From Trichinella spiralis (Eukaryota; Nematoda; Enoplea; Trichinellida; Trichinellidae): 60,580 nt of DNA. How positions within the stretch are numbered: position 1 is the stretch's first letter; each line of letters starts with the position of its first letter. Positions 42,301 through 54,215 of the stretch are shown in pieces. Both the position numbers and the translations under genes were made by a program. A model generated the notes under the pieces. The model searched no databases. It was not told the DNA's origin and was given only the letters and a program-made list of their open reading frames with translations. The DNA is taken from NCBI GenBank assembly GCA_000181795.3, contig CM012953.1:1698805-1759384 (forward strand), given 5' to 3'.

Positions 42301-45300
42301 AAAAACTGGACACAGGATGTGCACGTCAAATGTAATAATTTAAACATTATATTATTGAACAGCTTCAAACAACATTTTACAAGTTTTGCTGCTAAGAAAA
42401 GTTGGTCAACAAGTGTACAATTTCACTATTTATTCATTATTAACAAAAAAAAATAAATAAGGAAACAATTTTTGTGAACCAAAAGAAAATAAAGAATACA
42501 ATTTTCAACCTGTTTCAAAAATGAAATTTTATTTGAGTGTAAAACATGGTTAAATAAAATAATAATCGCACATAATGCATGCATGTGTGTATATGTAAAT
42601 AAATAAATAAATAAAATCCTTTTAAAAAAAACCAATTTTATGAATAGCATGATGAACGAGAAAAAAGAAGGAAACAGATTTCGACAAGAGTAATTTATCA
42701 CATTAGCCTCATTTTTTCAAATGATAATTTATTTCTTCAAAGAAATAAATGTTCAACGCTGATACGACACTTTGATCAACTCTAAGAACATCTCAATAAT
42801 TTGTGATGGTTATACAAAAAGACAAAAAGTTTTATTTATAACTACAGTCAATAAACTTTTAAGTTTTATTTTTCATAATAAATTTTCACAAAAATTCTCT
42901 GTTAATAAATATAAAATAGGACAACATTACCTTAATTTGAAACATACCTTACATTTGAAAATCGCATGTTGATTCTATTATTAAAAGCCGATTCAACTTT
43001 ATTTTTATAATAATTACAAATTTCAACTAACACCGATTAATTATGCTTATTATTCAAACCTGACTGAATGGAATTTATTATTAATCATCAATATAAAATA
43101 AGCGGGAAACAAATCTCAAGAGTACATTTGTATAATTAGCATATCTTTCAAATGGAAATGAACACCACATTGTAAACAAAGGATATATGCAATGAGCAGT
43201 CGTTTATTAAGAAATTTCATTTTTCCTTGACAACACCGCTACGGATATTCAATACTGCTTTGATTACAATATGAATATATTATTATTGCTATCTGATTGA
43301 TCTATACAACACTCTGATAGCCAGCTTTATTTTTCCATTTTTAGATTTACTAAATGATTCATCATTATCTGTTAAAATTTGGAAAAATGAAAAGCAAATG
43401 TTTAAAGAATAAAAAGAACAAACAGTTGAAAACAACAAACAATTAATAATTAAAATTCGATGAAAAAAAAGAATTTTTTAAATTTAGATTTGCATACATA
43501 AATTAACGTTTAAACAAAATAAATTCCTTCTCCTTGTTGGGCAGTAAAACAATAAAACAAAACAAAACAAAATATAAAAATATGTAAAAAATAATCTTTT
43601 AAATTATTACAAAATTCATTATCAGAATACTGCAATTCGAATAAATATGATAAGAAGATGTCTTTGACTGCTTGCTTTTCATTTGCTTGTACAAGATGAA
43701 CTGTTTTCATTGTAATTTATTCAAATTAAGAAATTTTCATAATTTGAAAAGTTTCAAAATAGCAAACAATATGAAAATTGCAATTCTATATTAATAATTG
43801 ATCGTTATTAAGATACGTTTGCCATTTTCGAAATTCACTTTATTTAAATTTATCCATTCACAACTTGCTTTCAATATTAAAAAGCGAACAAATGAAAAAG
43901 AATAAATACATTACATTAATTAAATGATCAATTTCAACAGAATACTGTATGTAATTTTCAAAATATTTCAGGAATGAATGGGGAAAATTATTCATTTTCT
44001 GAAATTAATAAACCAAAGAAAAAAATGAATTAACTGATCGATGAAATTTAGCAAATACAAATTCAATTTTCTCTTCTTCAATATGATTATTGAAATTTTC
44101 ATCAAAAATGTACTCACGAAAGAAAAAATCAGCTACAAAAAACAACGCAAGCAAAATTTCAAATGTACCACACGATATCGTCAACTCAATTCAAACGTTT
44201 TTTTAATTTTCTTTGGCATTTAATAAATTTTATATAGTGAAAATTTTTGTTTATTTTTTAAAATAATAGAATTTGCAATTTGGCCTTCTGAAAGCTGCAT
44301 TTGATCAACGGCGTTGAGAAAACAAAAGTAACAAAGCGTTGTTTACTGTTTTATTGAAGCAGTATTATTTTTAAAAATCAAGTTCAATTTTTGAAGAGTT
44401 TAAAAAATTGAATAACTAACTTTTCACATCCCTATTTTCAAGCTCAAACTGTTGTTGCTCACAGTTCGATAGTGAACAGTGAAAAATAATTTGAATTTAA
44501 TATATTGAATTCAACTATTCAAATGAAAAATAAAACAGAAAAACATTCAAACAACGAGAAAAAAAGTTTCATTTGACTGATACATGTCACAAAAGATTGA
44601 TATCCAATGAAACAACAAGTACAAATTTTTTTTCTTCAATTTTATACTTTTAATTGTTGAACAGAAATTAAGAGGACCAAAGAATCTATTAAACCAAATG
44701 AAATGATGCAATCGTTTCTTTGTTTTGTTTGTTTGTCTGTTAAATCTATTATTACTCATCTTTCTTCACAAATCATTGAAATGTGAAGGTGTATTTGATA
44801 AATAATAATAAGAATAAACACAGTCAAAATTTGTTTATTAATATGCAAACATTTGAATACAATTTGAAAAAGTGTTAACGTAAAGTAGAAAATTTTTTAA
44901 TTGATAAATTTTTCTTCATCTGATTGATTGTTGAATGTTTTAAGCTTTCTTTTTTCTCTTCATTCAGTTCAATTCAATTCAACAAGCGAGAAAGAAAAAT
45001 TCAATCAAACAAAATGCGAAAAAAACATGTTACACATATTTCAAAATAATAACAATAAAATTTTTCCCCAAAATATGATACTTTTTTTCAACAGTGTTTC
45101 TTGTCAATATTTATTAAGCCCCACATAAATTTTGAAAATGAAATTTCATTTTTAGAGAGTATATTATTGTTAATTCAAATTTTAACAAATCTATAAACAA
45201 AAGAAAATTACTGTAACAATGCTGAGAAAAAAGTTTGCACAGTAAGAAAAAAAAAGAAAACAAGCAACTTACTCCAGTGGTGTATATTTTTGAAAATGTT

Positions 45301-45423
45301 CCTCTCTTTGAATCTTCACCAAGCTGGAAAAGATTTACATAATTTTTCTTGTTGTTACTTTTCAATATTTGAATTTGTTTGTTAATCACAATAATTTATT
45401 GACGAATTCAACTTTACCGTCAT
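33309..45423 (-). CDS. Candidate unidentified multi-exon gene (minus strand)
   Basis: Small open segments with splice signals occur in order on the minus strand. They are an ATG at 45423-45421 followed by one codon and a GTAAAG donor; 45323-45273 (17 codons, acceptor ttttccag, donor GTAAGT); 39557-39492 (22 codons, donor GTAAGA, weak acceptor); 37773-37736 (acceptor tatacag, donor GTAAGT); and 33355-33309 (acceptor ttctag, donor GTATGT). Phases agree through the set (0, 0, 0, then 2). Peptides include LGEDSKRGTFSKIYTTG and RFEFYTKQARKTTNKS. I recognise no family. They may instead be untranslated exons of the Lobe/PRAS40-like gene, a lncRNA, or chance. The joins are inferred and nothing here proves they form one transcript. 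Confidence 0.22.
34103..34140. repeat. (TTAC)n/(TTAT)n tetranucleotide run
   Basis: About nine tetranucleotide units that switch from TTAC to TTTA and back. Confidence 0.9.
34624..34648. repeat. (GAGGA)4 pentanucleotide run with a drifted last unit
   Basis: Four GAGGA units followed in register by GAGGG: a pure pentamer run whose end unit differs by one base. Confidence 0.9.
36076..36095. repeat. (AATGC)4 pentanucleotide run
   Basis: Four perfect AATGC units. Just to the right, 36121-36221 on the plus strand follows a possible acceptor (tatgcaag) with 33 codons that read coding-like (LRAFRKHYTPIIPSERKPS) before a stop; that peptide is not recognised. Confidence 0.9.
40281..40585 (+). other. 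GC-richer, coding-like island, unidentified
   Basis: An ATG at 40281 opens 37 codons beginning MSPVAENCPKPATLFKQDKQ; after codon 24 there is a possible CAG/GTTTAT donor. Further right, a different frame is open to a stop at 40585 with well-mixed codons (IALPKEGPLSKSTNANYLNT). Between them lies an (AAATC)4 run at 40406-40425. The opposite strand is also open for 70 codons to the left. It could be an exon pair, a decayed gene, or regulatory DNA. No family is recognised. Confidence 0.2.
40406..40425. repeat. (AAATC)4 pentanucleotide run
   Basis: Four perfect AAATC units; a related (TCAAA) run covers 14741-14760 over the stop codon of the Lobe/PRAS40-like gene. Confidence 0.9.
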
Positions 45424-48400
45424 CGCTGGATGTTGAAGTCTCGATGGTGGTGGTTCTGCTTTGCCAAATCAACCAAGCCAAGGTGGTTTTGAAATTCAAG
45501 CAATTGAAAGCCATACAATTGACTAAAGATCGTCATTAGGGGAAGATTAGCAAAGTGCATGTATGGATTTGGTGAATTGTTGCCCATTAGCGGAAGGAAA
45601 ATTGCTCGCTGATCCGTCGGCTTGGTTATTAAATGCAATATAATTCAGCCGGCGTTGGATGTGGCATAATTTTGCGAGCTGTTGCTTTTCTGCAAGAGCT
45701 CAGGAAATTTTACACCCAAGTCAATGTCGACAATAATTTCAACAATTACCCCTAGATGATGCGGTTGATGTTATTCTGCAATGAGCGGAGAACGGCAAAT
45801 TTAAATATACATATTTATTTATTCATTTATTAAAAAAGTCCTATATTGAAATTTTTTCAAAAGATTCTGCCGATATTGTTAATTAAAATGTTGAAAATAG
45901 ATAAATCACAAAAACGAAATAAAATTTCAAATTTCTCTTCCCTTGACTTTTGATTGAAATGCATCGCTAATCTTGTTTCTGTAAACGAAATTAAACTATA
46001 GCATGTTGAAATTTCTTTATTTTTAAAAATGAATTATGAAAATTCACATTTACTAAAATTAGTAGTAAATTTCACAAATGAACGAATACGTCTACATACA
46101 AATGATGAAATGATTCATTTGTTTTCTTGTTTAAACAATCACAATTGAATAATGCTTGGTTTCACGTTTTAAAGAATTATTTAATCCTTTTGATTAAACA
46201 AATTAATTGTTCATTCATTACTCCATTTTTATATTACTCATGTAATTTTTGAAAAAATGACACAAATTTTACCCATAAATAAAATGCATAAGTTAACCAA
46301 GCGGATAACATATGAACGATGATTCCAATTTCAAAATTCAACATTTCTTTGGTAGCATTTGATTTGAAAAAAAAATTAAATCATTTGAATTATTAAAAAA
46401 CTTCTCTGATAACCTTGTAATAAATTTCAAAAACTTAATTGAAATATACAACAAGTATAAATAATTTATGAAACAAAATAATTACTAAAATTTTTCATCC
46501 AAAACGATGCAAAATAAGTAATAAATTAATTACTGAACAGTGATGGATGGATAAACATGTCGTAAAATGTGTAAAACAATAAGATTCATTAAAAAAGTGC
46601 ATCTAAAATTTTCGATAAAAAACATACAATCATCCATCTGCTATGGAAAAGCATTCAAATAAAAATATGATTATTTCGTCGGGTTGATTATGAATTTTGG
46701 TAAAATGAATAATAATTATCATTGTGAAGTAATAAATGAAAGCAGAGCAGAAGTTGTAATGTGAAGCTTTTTGTCCACTTTTACACACTGTGAAATCGAT
46801 AACGTTTCCGACTTGTTTGCCTGCGATGCAATAAAAGCACATTTGAAACAGTAATTTGAATTCATTCCTGTTTTCATCAGTCTGCCATGATAATGCAAAA
46901 AAATAAATAAATATAATTTGCAAACTGCTGACAAACAAAAATTTAATTATATCATTTATTTACTGAAACGATTAAAAAACACATAAAAGATTCACAGATT
47001 AAATCAATAATTAATACAAAGCTTTTTTGCTTTAATTAAAACAAAAATTAAATTAAATCTAAAGCATCTAATTTGTAACGGTGATGAAACAGGAAAAAAG
47101 AACTTTTTTGACTACAACAGTCAATAATTCAATATGCACAGCAAATAAAAGGATTTGCAGTTGTTAAAAAAACTTTTTTCCACAATGTCCAGTGAAATAA
47201 ATGAAAATTTTATTCACTTACAAATGCTAAAATTATTATTTTAAAAAAGTTAAACAAGAGACAAATGCAACTGACAAAAAAGCTTGCTTAATACAATTTC
47301 TAGAAAAAATAATTGAAATTTTGCTTTGAAACATCACAGTAATCCATACAGAAAATATCTTTCAACTTCATTCTTATTACAATATAATACGGCTAAAAAT
47401 GAAAGCGTTAAAACAGCACATGCATATTTTTTATATTATAATATTTTTCTTTAATTTTTCAATATATTTTAAAGAATAAACGCCTTTCTTTGACCGTTGG
47501 CAAACAGAATCAATTGTGAAAAATATCTATTGTTTTGGAAAAGGTACACAATTTCACGATCAATCAAATTCACGTTGTAATGTTCAAAGTACCCTAAAAT
47601 TCCGTTATAACGGACATTTTTGGATTTCCTAGCGATTTCTTAATTACACGTATTCAATGTAAATCTCAATACACCGAAAGAATCATGAATCCCCTCTGAG
47701 TTCGTTGTAACGAATTTTACTGTATTCTATGAAATAGCTATATAGAAGATTCCTATCAACTGTTTAACATTTAATAGCATAAAAATAAATATAATTCTTT
47801 GTAATTTAATAGTTATACTTATGCTCTTCGTGTTATTAGCACGGATTTAACAGATGAATTGTAAAATAATTTTTGTTTGAGATTCAAAAAAGATATTGAC
47901 TTTAATAGAATATATTGCTTGAATAGTACATCAGTATTGCGCATTTCCACATTGTCTCGCTTGCTTATTTTGTAACGATAAATGCAGGAAATTGAACATA
48001 TTTTAAAAAATTACAATTCTCAAACAAAATACTACGATTAAAACAAACAAGTTGTAAACAAAAACTGCTTATTCAATCAATTAATTTAAATCGTTTTTAA
48101 ATAATCATCAAAATTTGAAACTTACCCAAAAAATGAACTTCACTTGATAATGAACTCGATTAATCAGTAAAATGCATGTCGATATCTGAATGTAAAACTT
48201 ATACTGCCAACACAATGTTGTCGTTGGATATTTTTCTTGAACACGTAAATATGTGGATTTCGTTGCTCTTTATCAGATGGCCAAAATTATGTTTTATTAA
48301 TTCACTTCATTTATTGTTCCACATTATCGGAAGACATTTTTCTCATAAATGTGCAAAGACGTGTTACAAAAGTAAAAACGTAATTAAAGTACAAACATTA

Positions 48401-51400
48401 TTCATTATTAAATTGAGCAAATAATTAACAAATCTTTTGCACTTAAACAACCAACATTGCAGAATTTTTATAAATTATTGTTTATGATTGATTTTATGAT
48501 GTCTATGAAATTATGAAGTTTTTCATGAATGAAAATTGTTATTCAGAAATTGGATGTTACTGGAATATTAAGTTTCAACTCAAAAAATATTAGTTTACTA
48601 TTCATTTTATTTGGAAGGATATCATAATGTTTTATCAAATGAAATCAACTTTAGAGATTTTTCAATAATTGTAAAAACATATTTGATGCACTTTTATTAG
48701 CTGCCCATTGTAGGCAAAATTTTTTTTTTCATTATATTTCATTTATTATTAATTTTAGATTTTTTTATCCGGTAAAATATGGCTAATTTATAAAGTAAAA
48801 TCATATATTTTTATTGGAAAATAGAAAAAATTTAATGCTAGAAGTGCACATTAAATAATTTTCAATCATTGTCACATTAAATTACATTTTCTTATTCTAT
48901 ATGCTGAACTGTTTTTTTATATTTACTTTGCCTGTCATTACTATCGGAATATTTTGTCTTATACTGTTCTATTTGTTTATATATTATTATGCAAATTTTC
49001 TCGTAAGTCTATATTGATATTTTGTTCTATCTTTGCTTAAGATGGGATTCATAACCAAATTTTAGCAAAGTGTATTTTATTTTCCTCAAAGCTGATTAGC
49101 TTTGAGCAGTGTTACAATTGTAATAAGGTGTAACAGATATAATTTGATAATCTGACGTTATAAAATGCAAATTTACACGAAATTTTTATATTATCACAAA
49201 AATAATACACATTTTGAAATATGGTACTCCATTGCCAATAAAAACTCTAAAACTATCTTTTTCCATGGCGTAAATTGTCAACAATGCTAACATTTTTTCA
49301 GTACTTTGCCTTTAGAATAGAATTCGATTTCTGATTTACGACTTTGTCTACGCTGACATTCGTGTGCATTGGCATTATATTACGTTACATTTTTACCACA
49401 ATACGTTAAACATTGATTAAAATTGTTAAAAATACGTTGGAATTTTTAGTTCCATTTACCCATTGTACATTTATTTTAAAAATTGAGAAAAAAAGTACAG
49501 TAGAAAAAATATTTGTTATTGGAAACTTTTTCACTAAAAATTCCATACGTTTAGGTGAAAACGTAAGATGAATGCGATAATCTGTTGCAATCAACTCCAA
49601 AATATAATGAAATTTAAATTTCAATCTTCAAATTTAGATCTGTTTAAAGTCAACGTTGACTATTATTAGATGAAAGGTAAAAATTTTCACAGATATGATT
49701 AAAAATTATTGCCAAATATTTGGGACATTTGGCTTTGCAGTTAGTTGAAGAGCAGGTTATTAATGTCTGACAAATGTTTGAAGCAGCAGATGGCAAGAAA
49801 CGTTGATTGTCAAATGGCAGCTGCGCAATTTTAATACAGTATAAAGAACTGCAATCAAATGTAGAATAGAATCACTGAACGAGGTCGACAAAACCAAGAG
49901 AACACGTTGAAGAGGATGCTGAGATTTTGACGAGGTTGCAGCAACTTCCGCTTTCAGGATAGATTCTAGGTCATCATCTTTGACAAAGGAAGCCACTGTT
50001 GATGACAATAGTAGTAGTAATCAAGTATAATTACCGAAGAATTTCCCATTTCAGAAAACAATAGTCCAAGGTTGAAGCTGTGAAGCGTAATCTGCAGAGG
50101 AAAAATCCCAACAGAAATGTTTGAGCTTTTAATTGCTAGAGAGCAGCTGGTATTTTGCTTTATTAATTTTTCGACCGAAAAAATTGTTTCAAAAATGGTA
50201 TTCAATCAAAATCAACCCATTCTAGTGATGGAAAAATTAAAATTGAAAAATAAAATCAAATGATTTCCTTTGCCACAGTAAAATTTAAATTGTTCAACAT
50301 TGTAATTTCGATTATTTACATAATCTTTGTACTGAAAAAGGAATGTGAATAGTGTACAGTCGAATCATGTAAAATTTGTTTATGAAAATACAAAATCAAT
50401 CAACTGAATTATTTCTTATACTTTAAAATGATAGTTGCTAATGCAAATTGATTATAAGAAGAAACAGTTGATGATGCTTGAATTGTTTCAATTATAATTA
50501 AAGAACATCGAATATTGTATGTAAATAAGCAATACAACAAAATGTCTATGATAAAATTACCAAAAACACTATAACAATTGATAAATGCTAGAAATAACTG
50601 TAAATTTTCGAAATTAGATCTGTTTTAAAATTTTTTGTTAAGGAAAATAAATGACCGCATTAACGATTACTTCAAACTAAAATCAAAAATTATCAATCTT
50701 TATTTATTTTTTAAATCAGCATTAATAAATATTGTTATTAAATGTTAAAATATTTTTAATTTTGCTTATTCACATGCATCGTTCTTTTTGTTTAAAAATT
50801 TATTCTAAAAATGTTATTTTTATCAACTAAATTGGGACAAACTACAGTATCTTTTGAATTTACTTGACCACATGACGCTTGTAAATTATTCCGTCTGCTC
50901 GACAGGTGGTGATCATGTCAATGAGAAAAAAGCCTCTGTTTCGGAAATTGTGTTTTAAAAAATTTTCTTCTAAGCAAAAATTTAAGATAAAATAATTCAA
51001 AACCAAATCAAAAATCAAAACAGCAATTATTTACAAGTTTGTGTGTAAATTTAAATAAAGCCGTTGACAAGAATTTATAATATTTGTAAAGCAAACAGGC
51101 AAAATAAAAGCAGTATATGTTACAATCTGATTTTTCACTCTCATTCTCAGATTAATCTATTCAAACGTGAGCGTTGTTATAAGTGGAATGTAATTTTTTT
51201 ATGTTATTCAAGAAACAACAAAATTTGAAACATTTATTTTCATTCAGATGAAGTTGAAACGACGAATAGATGCATTTTTACAAATAACTTTCATTCAAAT
51301 GTATTTTATTTTAAAATACGATGATTAATAAATACAATCATTGTGCTACTTTCCTCGTATAACGCTGTAAAATCAATAAACTGGATTTAATATTTGATTT

Positions 51401-51486
51401 GGAATTATTCTGAAATTTCAAACGTTCAAATTTCTGTAAGATTCAATTGTTCAAACTCATTCGTTTTCAATAAAAAGAAATATGTT
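45424..51486. other. AT-rich spacer between the candidate gene and the histone cluster
   Basis: This is mostly unremarkable AT-rich DNA. Coding-like islands on the minus strand are: 45705-45500, with well-mixed codons (KLCHIQRRLNYIAFNNQADG) after a possible ttgcag acceptor; about 46860-46720, with a cgcag acceptor at the 5' side of an open stretch; and 50090-49760, with a tttcctctgcag acceptor and open frames rich in Ser, Leu and Val. None is identified. A short MITE lies at 47590-47724. Confidence 0.4.
47590..47724. mobile_element. Short pogo/Tigger-like MITE (135 bp)
   Basis: The left end after TA reads CCCTAAAATTCCGTTATAAC. The right end, read on the minus strand after TA, is CAGTAAAATTCGTTACAAC. 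These are imperfect terminal inverted repeats of about 22 bp, with TA at both outer edges as expected for Tc1/mariner-pogo insertion. The CAGTAAAA...CGTTATAACG form is typical of pogo/Tigger ends (family knowledge). It has no coding capacity, so it must have moved in trans. The ends differ at several bases, so it is old. Confidence 0.6.
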
Positions 51487-51502
51487 GGCCCTGAAAAGGG
51501 CC
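51487..51502 (-). terminator. Histone H4 3' stem-loop
   Basis: On the minus strand GGCCCTTTTCAGGGCC forms a perfect 6-bp stem with a TTTC loop, 38 bases after the H4 stop codon. This is the binding site for SLBP that directs cleavage of replication-dependent histone mRNA. The 5' flank AAACCCAAC is shared by all four genes. Confidence 0.95.
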
Positions 51503-51540
51503 GTTGGGTTTTAGAAGAAAAACACCATATATGTTGAAAA

Positions 51541-51861
<321 letters not shown>

Positions 51862-51908
51862 TCACACGGCAACGACAAACACACAAATGACGAGTGACCT
51901 ACGGGTCG

Positions 51909-51971
51909 ATAAATATATAGAGAAAAAGCTGTGAGCAAAAAGAGACCACGCGTGCAAACGAATTTGATTGG
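51909..51971 (-). promoter_or_regulatory. H4 promoter: TATA and CCAAT boxes
   Basis: On the minus strand TATATATTTAT spans 51919-51909, about 57 bp before the ATG, and a CCAAT box (51971-51967) lies about 50 bp further upstream: the usual layout of a histone promoter. Confidence 0.75.
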
Positions 51972-52340
51972 TCGTCATAAAGTACGACCTTGAGAATTTG
52001 ATTACGGTAGAAAGGAATTCAAATTTTGAAATCGACGAGCGTTTTAGATACTGAATTTTAAATAACAAAAATTTTTTTTTAAATAAAAAAAAACAAATGA
52101 CAAACAGAAATATTTAGTTAGTTTAGAACATACAATTTTAACTTTTCTTGATACTTCTGTTGAATGATCTTAAAGAAAAAAATTGGCTGCGCATTATTCA
52201 GGAAATTTGACATATTTTACAATTTAAGTAATGCAATAAAGATCATTTCTTAATGATAAAGTTTCAACACGAAAAACTCTATAGAATTATCAAAATGAAT
52301 ATAAAAACTAGATGGAGAAAACTGTTTTTCAACAAAATGT

Positions 52341-52356
52341 GGCCCTGAAAAGGACC
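52341..52356 (-). terminator. Histone H2A 3' stem-loop
   Basis: On the minus strand GGTCCTTTTCAGGGCC lies 29 bases after the H2A stop. The stem has one T-G wobble and a TTTC loop. The flank CCCAAC matches the other three genes. Confidence 0.95.
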
Positions 52357-52385
52357 GTTGGGTTCAAACGTATTAACTATATAAT

Positions 52386-52781
52386 TTATTGGGAAGATTT
52401 AATTCCCTTGGATATGCCTTCAGCTTTTTTCGGCAAAAGGCTTGCATTAATGTTGGGAAGAACACCGCCTTGAGCAATTGTGACACCACAAAGAAATTTG
52501 CTCAGTTCCTCGTCGTTTCTGATTGCCAACTGCAAGTGACGAGGAATGATGCGGGTTTTCTTGTTGTCACGAGCTGCGTTTCCAGCCAATTCCAACACTT
52601 CAGCAGTCAGGTATTCCATCACCGCAGCAAGGTAGACTGGAGCACCAGCTCCAACACGCTTGCTGTAGTGTCCTTTTCTCAAGAGTCGATGTACCCGACC
52701 CACTGGAAATTGCAAACCAGCGCGACTTGAACGACTCTTGGCCTTGCCTTTAACTTTTCCGCCCTTGCCACGTCCAGACAT
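52386..52781 (-). CDS. H2A: Histone H2A
   Basis: 131-residue core histone that dimerises with H2B; intronless. It starts MSGRGKGGK; an upstream in-frame TTG was not used. The fold is canonical: [17 protein letters not shown], acidic patch with [17 protein letters not shown]. The C-terminal tail after LLPKK is [12 protein letters not shown], longer than a minimal H2A and ending exactly in Ser-Gln. That resembles the start of the H2A.X SQ(E/D) motif but lacks the last two residues. It is divergent from H2B across a 265-bp shared promoter. TATA box at 52845-52838 on the minus strand; stem-loop downstream. Confidence 0.98.
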   Translation of the reverse strand: MSGRGKGGKVKGKAKSRSSRAGLQFPVGRVHRLLRKGHYSKRVGAGAPVYLAAVMEYLTAEVLELAGNAARDNKKTRIIPRHLQLAIRNDEELSKFLCGVTIAQGGVLPNINASLLPKKAEGISKGIKSSQ

Positions 52782-52837
52782 ATCCAAAATCTAACTTAGA
52801 ACAAATTTCAATTACTAAAATTTAACTCTGGGAACGG

Positions 52838-52992
52838 TTTATATAGAGTGCGAAGCGCGAAGTAGGGCATTATGCCTATCCAAAAAATAACCGCAATGTC
52901 CTATTGGTTTGTTCAAATGGAAGTAGGTTGATTCGGAAATATGAGGGCATCAAGCGCTATTGGTTGATTACGCCTTCCGCTCCCTATATAAG
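52838..52992. promoter_or_regulatory. Bidirectional H2A/H2B promoter
   Basis: The 265 bp between the two start codons carry TATATAAA on the minus strand (52845-52838) for H2A, TATATAAG on the plus strand (52985-52992) for H2B, and two inverted CCAAT boxes (ATTGG at 52903-52907 and 52959-52963) between them. Sharing these elements would balance H2A and H2B output in S phase (inference). Confidence 0.8.
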
Positions 52993-53046
52993 GCAGCGAT
53001 AGTTTCCATTTAGAGCAGTTTAACTATTTTAGACATTTTGAACGAC

Positions 53047-53418
53047 ATGCCTCCTAAAACTCCCGTTAAAGGTATCAAGAAAGCTGGCAAAGCTCAGAAA
53101 GTTGCGAAGTCTGGTGATCGAAAACGACGTCGTTCGAGGAAGGAATCGTTCGCCAGTTATATCTACAAAGTGCTGAAGCAAGTCCATCCCGATACTGGAA
53201 TTAGCAGCAAGGCAATGTCAATTATGAACAGTTTTGTTAACGACATTTTTGACCGCATTGCCGCTGAATCCAGCCGCTTGGCACACTACAATCACCGCAA
53301 CACTATCAGTTCACGGGAAATTCAAACGGCTGTTCGTTTACTTTTGCCGGGTGAACTTAGCAAGCACGCTGTTAGTGAAGGCACTAAAGCTGTCACTAAA
53401 TATACCAGCGCTAAGTAA
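53047..53418 (+). CDS. H2B: Histone H2B
   Basis: 123-residue core histone, intronless. It starts MPPKTPVKG at the first ATG; an upstream in-frame TTG was discounted. The basic tail leads into [20 protein letters not shown], then the histone fold and the conserved end [17 protein letters not shown], which keeps the ubiquitinated Lys of the AVTKYT motif. Paired divergently with H2A; stem-loop 40 bases after the stop. The length is normal for an invertebrate H2B. Confidence 0.98.
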   Translation: MPPKTPVKGIKKAGKAQKVAKSGDRKRRRSRKESFASYIYKVLKQVHPDTGISSKAMSIMNSFVNDIFDRIAAESSRLAHYNHRNTISSREIQTAVRLLLPGELSKHAVSEGTKAVTKYTSAK

Positions 53419-53458
53419 TTTGCCCATGTAATGTGTTGATTTCATATTGAAACCCAAC

Positions 53459-53474
53459 GGTCCTTTTCAGGGCC
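53459..53474 (+). terminator. Histone H2B 3' stem-loop
   Basis: GGTCCTTTTCAGGGCC with flank AAACCCAAC: 6-bp stem with one T-G wobble, TTTC loop. Confidence 0.95.
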
Positions 53475-53579
53475 ACATTCTGATTTTCATATTGATAATT
53501 GTATAATTACAAATTTTTATTGTGAAAAAGTTTAAAAATCTTTTAAGAGTCAGTATGCGCAATATTAAAGTATTCATGT

Positions 53580-54215
53580 AGACTGCAAAACAAATGTTCT
53601 TGTATACACGAAAACAAAATTTACAAATAAAACAAATTTTTTCGTCTCTGAAAAACCTGTTTTTGTATATTTGAAAAACATGTTCGAAACATTTAAAATT
53701 TTATTTTCTCTAGTATCCGAAAAACTTTCAGAAGTGCTTTAAAATACTTAAACAAATTTCATTAAAATTTTTAATTTACGGTTTGAAGTAGAACTGCTTT
53801 AAACTGCTTTAAAACACTTTCAACAAATTTAAATACTTTAAAATTTATAATTTAAAGCATTGTTCAGTTATCTGAAGCGTTAAAGTGCTTTAAAGCTGTT
53901 GTGTATGTGAAATTGATTCAATGTGCAGAGACTGCTTGTAACTTGTTAAGAAAATTTTGATGCTCATACATGCCCAAAAAACTGTAGAAAATTTGAATGT
54001 TCTTATATGGACGCACACTTTGTTTCTGTATGTCCGAAACACTTAAAATTGAAATATTTTTGTGTATCCGAAAACTTAGGAAATTGGGTTGTTCGTACAT
54101 TCCCGAAAAGCCTAGGGAAAATTTGAATGCTCTTATAAATGCCCTCGAAACAAAAAGAAATTTAAATATTCTTTTTGAAAATTTTCAGAAAATTTAAGTG
54201 CCACTGTATGCCTTT
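53580..54215. repeat. Degenerate tandem repeat in the H2B-H3 spacer
   Basis: Variants of a unit around TGTATNNCCGAAAA recur about every 35-60 bp (near 53610, 53653, 53712, 54025, 54062, 54095), with linked words such as TTTGAATGTTCTTAT (53991, repeated near 54123). Between them is a block of TGCTTTAAA repeats at about 53735-53900. The units are too diverged for a clean consensus by eye. Nothing in the spacer looks like a gene, and linker histone H1 is absent. Confidence 0.5.
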
